Shown: piece after piece, positions 6,099-13,219 of the stretch
Numbering within the stretch: the stretch's first letter is position 1
Layout of the letters: each line of letters starts with the position of its first letter
NCBI GenBank assembly: GCA_038230595.1
Contig: JBBRMY010000068.1
Span: forward strand, 1 to 13,219
Source of the DNA: JBBRMY01 sp038230595
GTDB taxonomy: Bacteria; Bacteroidota; Ignavibacteria; Tepidaquicellales; Tepidaquicellaceae
Length of the DNA: 13,219 nucleotides
Reading direction: 5' to 3'
The notes under the pieces: generated by a model
Database searches by the model: none
What the model was told of the DNA's origin: nothing
What the model saw: the letters and a program-made list of their open reading frames with translations, nothing else
Translations under genes and position numbers: made by a program

Positions 6099-9000
6099 TG
6101 GATAAAAAAATTAATATATCAGGTAAAATTTTAGATAATTCGTCTGAAGAGATCATAGAAAAAGCTATTGTTATTCCTGAAGTACCAAAGCCTGCCGATC
6201 CAAAAGACATTAACTACTGGAGAAGCTTTAAAGAGCTTTACAGCAATCCCGATTTTATCCGCGCGAAAAAATTAGAATTCCAACCCGGCGAGCTTGAAAG
6301 ACCTGATGTTGATAAAATGTCAGCTTTCTCAAGAAGAAAATTTTTAGCTTTAATGACTGCTTCAGCAGCGGTTGCTGCTGCAGGATGCTCTAATTATAAA
6401 GACAGAGGCGAGATCATTCCTTATAACAGGAAGCCGGAGGAAGTTACTCTAGGCCGTCCTGATTATTATGCATCAGCTTGTGACGGATGCGCAGCAGCTT
6501 GCGGCGTACTTATCAAAACAAGAGAAGGCAGACCAATTAAGGTTGACGGAAATCCGGATCATCCTGTAAACAAAGGCAAGATCTGTTCTATTGGTCAGGC
6601 TAGCATTTTAAATCTATATGAGCCGGATCGTATTAAAAATCCAATGCTGAACGGCAAGGATATAAAGTGGCAGGATGCAGACGATAAAATTATTACTTCT
6701 TTAAGATCAGCTGCTTCTTCAGGAAAAGAAATAGCGATACTTACTTCAAAAGTTATTTCTCCTTCCTATAAAAAAGTACTTGATGAATTCATTGCAGTAT
6801 ATCCAACTGCTAAAGTTTATACCTATGACCAGTTTAATGATAATGCAAAACTAAGCGCCTGGCAAAAAAGCTATGGCACCAGAAATATTCCAACTATAAA
6901 ATTTAATGAAGCAAAGATTATCCTTGCAGTAGAATCTGATTTCTTATCAACTGAATTAAATAAAGTTGAGAATGTTAGGTTATTTGCTGAAGGAAGAGAT
7001 GTTTTCTCGGAAAAAGATTTTAACAGACTTTATTCAGTAGAAGGTGCAATGACGCAGACCGGAATGAAGGCTGATTACAGATTGAGACTCAGAACTGATG
7101 CAATGGAAGATTTTGTTATGAGTTTGCTTTCAGAGTTCATAACTAAAAAGAAAATATCAACTTTTGCTACAGATACTAAATACGGAAATGCAGTTTCAAA
7201 ATACAGCATTGATGAGTTTGCAAAGAAATATGGCTTAGACAAATCTGTTCTTGATCACCTTGTTTCTGATCTTGAAAAAAATCAGGGTTCTTCTATAGTT
7301 GTCGGAGGTGAATCACTTGCTGAGTCAACTCATATTGCTATAAATTTACTGAACGATGTTATCGGCGGAAGCAAGCTTTATTCTTCTGAGTCAATATTCG
7401 AAGAAGTAATGCCGCTTTCTTCAAAAGCTGATATTGATAATTTAGTCTCTGATCTTAATGCAGGTAAGATCGCTGTAATGATCAATTCTGATATTAACCC
7501 TGTTTATAATTTCCCAACTGATTATAATTTTGCTGAAGCTTATAAAAAAGCAGCATTAAAAATTTCCATTTCTGAATTAGTAAATGAAACAACTGCGTTA
7601 AGTGATTATACTCTTCCGGGCTGCAATTTTATGGAGTCATGGGGAGATTATAAAACACGAACAAATATAGTTACACTTCAGCAGCCAGTGATCAATCCTC
7701 TATATAACAGCCGCCAGAAAGAAGCCATGCTTCTGACCTGGACTAAAGGAAATAAAGATGGATATACTTACAATCTTTATCATGAATATGTAAAATCCAC
7801 ATTTGAAAAAGATGTATTCCCTTCTTTGAAAGCAAGTGCTGATTTCAACAGATTCTGGTTCGCTGCTTTGCATGACGGATTTGTTGTTACAAAAGATAAA
7901 GCAAAAGAATCTACTCCATATCAGGGTGATAATTTCACAGGCTCTGCAGGAAAAAGCACTGCATCAAATGATTTTGTATTGCTGTTGAACAAGCATCACT
8001 CGACCGGCGATGGAAAATATGCGAATAATGCATGGCTTCAGGAATTGCCTCATCCAATGTCAAAAATAGTCTGGGATAATTATGCAGCTGTATCTGTAAA
8101 GACAGCAAAAGATCTTAATCTCGCAGGCAACAGCAAGGACATGATCAACATTTCCAATGGTAATTTTAAAATGGAAATACCGGTATTTGTTCAGCCTGGA
8201 ATTGCAGATAAAATGATTGTTGTTGAAACCGGTCAGGGAAGAACAGTTTCAGGTGCTATAGGTCAGAATGTAGGATTTAATGCAAATAAACTTTTCTCGA
8301 ACACTGGCGTTACTCCATATTTATATTATAATGTAAAAGCAGATAAGTCAGCAGGAAGCTATGAGCTTGTTTCTACTCAGGAACATCATGCAATTGATGA
8401 TCCTGTCACTCAAGACCTTCAGTTCAAAAGAAAAATTATAAGAGAAGCTACTTATAATGAGTATAAGAACAATGAAGAAGTTCTTAAGGAAGAAGAATAT
8501 GTTGACGGTGTATTATTAGAAAAATTCCCAAGCATTAATCAGAATAACCAATTCTCTACAACAGATGTTAAGTGGGCAATGGTTATTGATATGAATAAAT
8601 GTATGGGTTGCAATGACTGTACTATAGCCTGCATGGTTGAGAACAACATTCCTGTTGTTGGAAAAGATCAGGTTAGAGTTAACAGGGAAATGCACTGGTT
8701 AAGGATAGACAGATATTATTCAGGAACACCTGATGCTCCAAAAGCAACTTTCCAGCCGATGCTTTGTCAGCATTGCGACAATGCTCCGTGTGAGAATGTT
8801 TGCCCTGTAGCTGCAACTACTCACTCGCCGGATGGTATTAACGGAATGGCATACAACAGATGCGTTGGAACACGATACTGCGCAAACAACTGCCCATATA
8901 AAGTAAGAAGATTTAATTATTTCAATTGGAGAGACAGAGTAGCTGATGGATTCTTCCAGCAGCAGCCTATCGATCAGATGTTCAATCCTGAAGTAACAGT

Positions 9001-9421
9001 TCGCTCAAGAGGTGTTATGGAAAAATGCACATTCTGTATCCAAAGAGTTATGGATGCCAGAATGGTTGCTTCACAGGAAGGAAGAATGGTTAAAGGTGAT
9101 GATGTTACTACAGCCTGCCAGGATGCATGTAATACTAGTGCGATCGCATTCGGAGATATGAATAATAAGGAATCAGAATTTAACAGATACAGAACTCATA
9201 AGCTTAGCTATACAGTTCTTGATGATATTAAAGTAAAGCCTAACGTAACTTATATAGCAACGCTGAGAAATGTTTATGAAGCTTCTGTTCATCCTGAAGG
9301 AAATAATCCTGTTAAAAAAGATGCCGAGACGAAGACAATAAATCCTGAAGGGAATAAAGAAGGATTTAAGGATTCAATAAAGGAAACTCACAAAGATTAT
9401 ACTAAGGAACCGGTAAAGTAA
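6098..9421 (+). CDS. actB: Alternative Complex III subunit B, CISM-like domain fused to iron-sulfur domain
   Basis: A 1107-residue periplasmic subunit. Residues 1-75 are the N-terminal extension typical of this Tat-variant family (YWRSFKEL at 40-47). A twin-arginine motif SRRKFL follows at 78-83, then a hydrophobic stretch ending AAAGC, with Cys97 in a lipobox-like setting. Domain B1 (about 100-790) resembles molybdopterin oxidoreductases. It carries Cys128, 131, 135 and 163 in CX2CX3CX27C, a complete [4Fe-4S] ligand set. Domain B2 (about 825-1060) is NrfC-like, with cysteines 835/838/841/845, 890/893/898/902, 922/928/932 and 977/980/1007/1011. That fits three [4Fe-4S] clusters and one [3Fe-4S]. 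B2 should take electrons from quinol at ActC and pass them to the cytochromes. Characterised complexes lack molybdenum, so oxidoreductase activity in B1 is not implied. The last 45 or so residues are a Lys/Glu-rich tail. Confidence 0.95.
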   Translation: MDKKINISGKILDNSSEEIIEKAIVIPEVPKPADPKDINYWRSFKELYSNPDFIRAKKLEFQPGELERPDVDKMSAFSRRKFLALMTASAAVAAAGCSNYKDRGEIIPYNRKPEEVTLGRPDYYASACDGCAAACGVLIKTREGRPIKVDGNPDHPVNKGKICSIGQASILNLYEPDRIKNPMLNGKDIKWQDADDKIITSLRSAASSGKEIAILTSKVISPSYKKVLDEFIAVYPTAKVYTYDQFNDNAKLSAWQKSYGTRNIPTIKFNEAKIILAVESDFLSTELNKVENVRLFAEGRDVFSEKDFNRLYSVEGAMTQTGMKADYRLRLRTDAMEDFVMSLLSEFITKKKISTFATDTKYGNAVSKYSIDEFAKKYGLDKSVLDHLVSDLEKNQGSSIVVGGESLAESTHIAINLLNDVIGGSKLYSSESIFEEVMPLSSKADIDNLVSDLNAGKIAVMINSDINPVYNFPTDYNFAEAYKKAALKISISELVNETTALSDYTLPGCNFMESWGDYKTRTNIVTLQQPVINPLYNSRQKEAMLLTWTKGNKDGYTYNLYHEYVKSTFEKDVFPSLKASADFNRFWFAALHDGFVVTKDKAKESTPYQGDNFTGSAGKSTASNDFVLLLNKHHSTGDGKYANNAWLQELPHPMSKIVWDNYAAVSVKTAKDLNLAGNSKDMINISNGNFKMEIPVFVQPGIADKMIVVETGQGRTVSGAIGQNVGFNANKLFSNTGVTPYLYYNVKADKSAGSYELVSTQEHHAIDDPVTQDLQFKRKIIREATYNEYKNNEEVLKEEEYVDGVLLEKFPSINQNNQFSTTDVKWAMVIDMNKCMGCNDCTIACMVENNIPVVGKDQVRVNREMHWLRIDRYYSGTPDAPKATFQPMLCQHCDNAPCENVCPVAATTHSPDGINGMAYNRCVGTRYCANNCPYKVRRFNYFNWRDRVADGFFQQQPIDQMFNPEVTVRSRGVMEKCTFCIQRVMDARMVASQEGRMVKGDDVTTACQDACNTSAIAFGDMNNKESEFNRYRTHKLSYTVLDDIKVKPNVTYIATLRNVYEASVHPEGNNPVKKDAETKTINPEGNKEGFKDSIKETHKDYTKEPVK

Positions 9422-9440
9422 AATATAAATAATATTTTAA

Positions 9441-10826
9441 ATGAGTTTTGATTCAACATATACAAAGGAACTTCCGCTCGTAGAATCGAGATCCTCTTTC
9501 AAGGAGCTTGATGATGTAATCATCGGACCTACGGAGAGAAAGCCCTCTAAAAAATTCTTAGCAGCGATCACAATTTCAAGTACAGCACTTTTAATTGGAG
9601 TTGTGTGTGTTTGCTTCACATTATACTACGGTATTGGAATGTGGGGAAATAATAATCCTGTTGGTTGGGGATTTGATATTGTTAACTTTGTATTCTGGAT
9701 CGGTATCGGTCATGCCGGAACTCTTATTTCAGCTATCTTATTTTTATTCAGGCAGAAATGGAGAACAGCTATTGCAAGATTTGCAGAAGCTATGACTATT
9801 TTTGCTGTTATGACAGCAGGTATTTTTCCTGTGCTTCATACAGGAAGACCATGGCTTGCAGGTTATCTTATTCCTTATCCGAATCAGAATGCTCTTTGGG
9901 TTAATTTTACATCACCGCTTCTCTGGGACGTATTTGCAGTTTCCACATATCTGACTATCTCTGCAGTATTCTGGGGAATAGGACTTGTTCCTGATATTGC
10001 ATTGATGCGTGATAGAACTAAGAGCGGCATTAAGAAAACTATTTATAAAGTTTTATCTCTGGGCTGGAAGAATTCAAACAGGAACTGGCAGCATTACGAA
10101 AGAGCTTATTTAATTCTTGCCGGTATATCAGCTCCGCTTGTACTTTCAGTGCATACAATTGTTAGCTTTGACTTCGCAGTCTCGGTTATTCCGGGATGGC
10201 ATACAACAATTTTTCCTCCTTATTTCGTAGCAGGTGCAGTGTTCTCAGGATTTGGAATGGTATCGACAGTTCTGATATTCCTCAGAAAGATTTTTGATAT
10301 GGAGCATATCATTACGATAAACCATATCGAAAAAATGAATAAGATCCTCCTTGCAACCGGCTCTATAGTAGGTTATGCATATGCTATGGAATTCTTCATT
10401 GCATGGTATTCAGGAAATCAATTTGAATCATTTGTATTTTTAAACAGAGCATTTGGACCATACTGGTGGGCATACTGGATCATGGTTTCATGTAACGTAG
10501 GATTCCCTCAGCTGTTCTGGTTTAAAAAAGTGAGAAGAAGTATTGCTATCACATTGCCTCTGGTTATACTTGTTAACGTCGGAATGTGGTTTGAAAGATT
10601 TGTAATTATAGTAACATCCCTGCACAGGGATTTTCTACCGGCAAGCTGGGGAATGTATACACCAACATGGGTAGACGGCGGAATACTTTTAGGAAGCTTT
10701 GGAATGTTCTTTACGCTGCTTCTTTTATTCGCAAAGACTTTCCCATCGGTATCAGTCGCAGAAATAAAGGCAGTTACAACAGGCGCGCAGCCATCGCATA
10801 ATCATTTAAATAATAACGCGCACTAG
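9441..10826 (+). CDS. actC: Alternative Complex III subunit C, NrfD-like quinol-binding membrane protein
   Basis: A 461-residue integral membrane protein with about ten transmembrane helices (first about 39-63, last about 412-432), as expected of NrfD-like ActC. A 38-residue hydrophilic N-terminus ends in PTERKPSKK. Residues matching the family's quinol site and proton path are His91 (GHAG), Asp163 (LLWD), His238 and Asp244 (VHTIVSFDF) and Arg386 (WFERF). It is thought to oxidise menaquinol near the periplasmic face and hand electrons to the [3Fe-4S] cluster of ActB. It follows actB by 19 bases of AT-rich sequence and precedes the fused actDE by 7 bases, so it belongs to the same transcript. 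The His-rich C-terminus (SHNHLNNNAH) is unremarkable. Confidence 0.95.
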   Translation: MSFDSTYTKELPLVESRSSFKELDDVIIGPTERKPSKKFLAAITISSTALLIGVVCVCFTLYYGIGMWGNNNPVGWGFDIVNFVFWIGIGHAGTLISAILFLFRQKWRTAIARFAEAMTIFAVMTAGIFPVLHTGRPWLAGYLIPYPNQNALWVNFTSPLLWDVFAVSTYLTISAVFWGIGLVPDIALMRDRTKSGIKKTIYKVLSLGWKNSNRNWQHYERAYLILAGISAPLVLSVHTIVSFDFAVSVIPGWHTTIFPPYFVAGAVFSGFGMVSTVLIFLRKIFDMEHIITINHIEKMNKILLATGSIVGYAYAMEFFIAWYSGNQFESFVFLNRAFGPYWWAYWIMVSCNVGFPQLFWFKKVRRSIAITLPLVILVNVGMWFERFVIIVTSLHRDFLPASWGMYTPTWVDGGILLGSFGMFFTLLLLFAKTFPSVSVAEIKAVTTGAQPSHNHLNNNAH

Positions 10827-10833
10827 AATTTTT

Positions 10834-12081
10834 ATGGTAAAAAGATTTTTAGAAAAATTTAAGCAAACAGATCAAAAGCTGCTTGGCGATGACAAAAGGT
10901 CAGGAAGCCTCTTCGCTGTAACTTCCTTATATGACACTCCTGATGAGATCATAAGCGCTGCAAGTGAAGTTGCTAAATTAGGATTTACTGATTTCGATGT
11001 TTATACTCCTTACCCTGTTCACGGACTTGATGATGCTATGCAGCTTAAGGAATCTAAATTAGGTCTTGTATCGTTTACCTTTGGATTGATAGGTACTATT
11101 TCTGCGCTTTCGATGATTGGCTACATGTCCGGCATTGATTATCAGAATATAATAGGAGGAAAGCCATTCTTTAATCTTCCTGCTTCTATTCCTATAACAT
11201 TTGAGCTTACTATTTTATTTTGCGGATTAATGACTGCATTCGGAATGCTTCTTTTATTCGATAAGCTTCCGCAGATAAGCAATCCATTGCATGATACAGG
11301 ATTTATGAAAAGAGTTTCTTCAGATAAATATGGTATCGCAATTGAAGCAACGGATCCTTTATTCAACGAGTCTCAGGTTAAAGATCTATTTGGTAAATTA
11401 AATGGTAAGGATATAGGATCAGTTAATTATAATGAAGATCTATTAGTAAAAGAGACTCCTATATTCGATAAAAAATTCTTAGGAACTTTGGCATTGACTG
11501 CTATTATAGTAGCAGGCAGTACTTATCTTATGCTGAATTATCTTACATTCATACTTCCTTATAACTGGATGCACTGGCAGTTCAGAGGTAATCCACAGAC
11601 AGTTTCTACTTTTTATTCTGATGGCCGCACAATGAGAGATCCTGTTGAAGGAACTGTTGCAAGAGGCTTTATGCCTTATCAATATAAAGGAATGCCGGAT
11701 TCAGTGATTAAAGTTTTAGCTAATCCTCTACCTTCTTCTGAAAAAGTTTTATCTCAGGGACAATACAGATTCAATACTTATTGCACACCATGCCATGGAA
11801 ATTACGGCAAAGGTGACAGCAAGCTTCATGGGCAATTTCCTGCACCTCCATCACTTCATTCTGATAAAGTAAGGAACTGGCCGGATGGAAATATTTATAA
11901 TGTAATTACGAACGGGCAGAATATAATGCCGAGCTATGCAAAGCAGATACCAAGGGAAGACAGATGGGCAATTGTACATTATATAAGAACATTGCAAAGA
12001 TCGCAGAATGCAACTGACTTAGATCTTGAGAAACAGCCGCCTCCGCCAAAAACGGAAGTAAAAAAAGAAGGCGAAAAATGA
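10834..12081 (+). CDS. actDE: Fused Alternative Complex III subunits D and E: DUF3341 domain plus monohaem cytochrome c
   Basis: A 415-residue fusion of two subunits that are usually separate. Residues about 24-205 are ActD-like (DUF3341), with the signature YTPYPVHGLD at 57-66 and two transmembrane helices (about 76-98 and 120-142). A third helix (about 214-240) links to the ActE-like part, which begins with the family's PVEGTVARG (270-278). The cytochrome holds one haem c site, CTPCH at 317-321, and Met365 in NIMPSYAK as the likely axial ligand. The last 20 residues are Pro/Lys-rich. In separate ActE proteins the cytochrome is usually held by a lipidated Cys; here the third helix does that job and no lipobox is present. 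The haem would carry electrons to the terminal oxidase. Reading frame and flanking motifs are continuous, so a sequencing artefact is unlikely. Its TGA stop begins the two-hairpin element. Confidence 0.92.
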   Translation: MVKRFLEKFKQTDQKLLGDDKRSGSLFAVTSLYDTPDEIISAASEVAKLGFTDFDVYTPYPVHGLDDAMQLKESKLGLVSFTFGLIGTISALSMIGYMSGIDYQNIIGGKPFFNLPASIPITFELTILFCGLMTAFGMLLLFDKLPQISNPLHDTGFMKRVSSDKYGIAIEATDPLFNESQVKDLFGKLNGKDIGSVNYNEDLLVKETPIFDKKFLGTLALTAIIVAGSTYLMLNYLTFILPYNWMHWQFRGNPQTVSTFYSDGRTMRDPVEGTVARGFMPYQYKGMPDSVIKVLANPLPSSEKVLSQGQYRFNTYCTPCHGNYGKGDSKLHGQFPAPPSLHSDKVRNWPDGNIYNVITNGQNIMPSYAKQIPREDRWAIVHYIRTLQRSQNATDLDLEKQPPPPKTEVKKEGEK

Positions 12082-12136
12082 CAATAAACTCTTTATGAGT
12101 TTATTGGCATCCCCGAAAGTTTTTATCGGGGATCCC
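12079..12136 (+). repeat. Two-hairpin 3'-end element, copy 2
   Basis: The element starts with TGACAAT, whose TGA is the actDE stop codon. Stem 1 has 13-base arms (12079-12091 and 12097-12109) around a TTTAT loop with one mismatch; its inner 10 bp (CAATAAACTC with GAGTTTATTG) are perfect. Stem 2 is ATCCCCGA with TCGGGGAT (8 bp) around a nine-base loop, ending in CCC. It matches copy 1 (2570-2628, minus strand) in 44 of 59 columns. Lying inside the act operon, it could cause partial termination or protect the actABCDE message; no U-run follows. Confidence 0.75.
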
Positions 12137-12227
12137 GAAGATGATACACTTAAGTGGCAATTACGAATTAGGTTTAAATATAAACAAAGAGATTTAGGTT
12201 AAATATTTTTGAATAAAAGTTTATAAA
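12082..12227 (+). other. Unusually long gap between actDE and actF
   Basis: 146 bases separate these genes, while the other act genes overlap or lie 7-19 bases apart. The gap holds the two-hairpin element, a perfect palindrome CACTTAAGTG (12147-12156), and an AT-rich stretch before actF. No promoter is convincing. The gap may give actF its own expression level. Confidence 0.55.
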
Positions 12228-13219
12228 TTGGAATTTCAAAACAAACCAATACCGGATAAAATAAGAACTACAGGGATATTGCTCGCTGCGATAGGAGTGA
12301 TCATTTACGCTGTTAATTTTATTGTGAACAAAGAAAGAGCAGCGTTTGATTATCTCTGGCTTTACATGTTCCTCACCAGTATAGGCTTAGGTGGTCTGCT
12401 TTTAGTTGCTCTTGAATATCTTGTCGGTGCAACATGGAGCGTTCCTTTCAGAAGGGTTTGTGAATGGCTTACAGGTATCATTCCGCTTTTGATCGTAATG
12501 ACTATACCTCTTATTTTTTCAATGCATACTCTTTTTGAGTGGACGCATCCGGATATCGTTGCAGCTGATGAAGTCCTGAAATCCAAAGCAGCATATTTAA
12601 ATATAAACTTTTTTTTAATAAGAACTGCATTCTGCCTGCTTGTTTGGCTGATCTTCTCTTATGCATTCAACAAGAATTCAAAAAAGCAGGATGAAACAAA
12701 AGATCCTAAGCTTACACGAAGCAATATAAAGTTATCAGTAGTATTCGCACCCCTGTTCTTTATAACACTGACTATGTTTGCGATCGACTGGATGATGAGT
12801 CTGGAGCCGCATTGGTATTCTACTATTTACGGCATTTATTATTTTGCCGGAACAATTGTTGCAACCCTGGCGATAGTAACTTTTATTTCTATCAATCTTT
12901 ACGAAAAAGGATATCTGCCGAAAAGAATTCACAACAGTCATTTTTACAGTCTTGGTACTTTACTATTCGGATTTAATATTTTCTGGGCTTATATAGGATT
13001 CTCGCAGTTCATTCTTCAATGGTATGCAGATCTTCCAGAAGAAACATTCTGGTATATGCAAAGATGGACAGGAAGCTGGAAGCTTGTATCAATGGCTCTT
13101 CTCTTCGGTCACTTTGTAATACCATTTCTTGTGCTTCTTCCAAGAAGAATAAAGATAAATTTAAAAGTTTTAAAAGTAATGTCTGTCTGGATGCTTTTTG
13201 CGCATGCCCTTGATCTTTA
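12228..13219 (+). CDS. actF: Alternative Complex III subunit F, NrfD-like membrane protein, 3' end missing
   Basis: An open frame from 12213 continues to the right edge; 330 codons are visible from the proposed start, against roughly 400 or more in the family. At least nine transmembrane helices are seen, the first at about residues 13-33. The stretch FSQFILQWYADLPEETFWY (258-276) is characteristic of ActF. It is related to ActC and has been proposed to take part in proton movement in the complex. No ATG is available before codon 47, which lies inside the second helix. The in-frame TGA at 12210 bounds the frame, so the start is probably the TTG at 12228 (LEFQNKPIPDK), or less likely an ATA codon. 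There is no Shine-Dalgarno. The C-terminus, any following act gene and possible cytochrome oxidase genes lie beyond the window. Confidence 0.9.
   Translation, partial: MEFQNKPIPDKIRTTGILLAAIGVIIYAVNFIVNKERAAFDYLWLYMFLTSIGLGGLLLVALEYLVGATWSVPFRRVCEWLTGIIPLLIVMTIPLIFSMHTLFEWTHPDIVAADEVLKSKAAYLNINFFLIRTAFCLLVWLIFSYAFNKNSKKQDETKDPKLTRSNIKLSVVFAPLFFITLTMFAIDWMMSLEPHWYSTIYGIYYFAGTIVATLAIVTFISINLYEKGYLPKRIHNSHFYSLGTLLFGFNIFWAYIGFSQFILQWYADLPEETFWYMQRWTGSWKLVSMALLFGHFVIPFLVLLPRRIKINLKVLKVMSVWMLFAHALDL

Noticed and set aside
6098..9421. A catalytic molybdenum oxidoreductase
   Set aside because: The domain order and the operon are those of Alternative Complex III, whose ActB does not carry molybdenum in characterised examples; the cluster motif alone does not show a molybdenum site.
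12147..12156. Palindrome CACTTAAGTG as an operator
   Set aside because: Ten-base AT-rich palindromes occur often by chance and no promoter is visible beside it.

Overview
The window looks like chromosomal DNA of an Ignavibacteria/Bacteroidota-type bacterium. It is AT-rich. The secreted protease ends in a type IX secretion (Por) sorting domain with the QNFPNPFNP motif typical of Ignavibacteria and relatives. Most genes lack a Shine-Dalgarno sequence, and the right half is an Alternative Complex III (act) operon. No tRNA, rRNA, CRISPR array, transposase or phage gene was seen.

Left half (1-4893, all minus strand): three exported proteins. A Trp/Cys-rich DUF6600-type protein runs off the left edge (1-861). 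Next is a pentapeptide-repeat lipoprotein with about 36 repeats (1174-2388). Then comes a reprolysin-like zinc metalloprotease with a type IX sorting tail (2626-4893). A hairpin-rich stretch (2505-2628), including a good intrinsic terminator, separates protease and lipoprotein, so they are probably independent units. A 360-bp divergent promoter region (4894-5253) separates the protease from the right half.

Right half (5254-13219, all plus strand): the act operon, in the order actA (pentahaem cytochrome c), a 74-residue single-helix protein of unknown function, actB (Tat-exported CISM-like domain plus iron-sulfur domain), actC (NrfD-like quinol-site subunit), a fused actD-actE (DUF3341 domain plus monohaem cytochrome c) and actF (second NrfD-like subunit, cut by the right edge). 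Together these would form a membrane quinol oxidase that passes electrons through Fe-S clusters and haems to a terminal oxidase or periplasmic carrier. That points to aerobic or microaerobic respiration.

The most unusual structure is non-coding. A two-hairpin element of 58-59 bases occurs twice, on opposite strands, about 9.5 kb apart. In both copies its first three bases are the TGA stop codon of the upstream gene, and the stem sequence has changed while the pairing is kept. A second hairpin module (AAAAACTTCC plus a TTT-loop stem) also occurs twice with compensatory changes. Other points of interest are a complete CX2CX3CX27C cluster motif in the ActB N-terminal domain, the actD-actE fusion, the small gene inside the operon, and an actF with no usable ATG.
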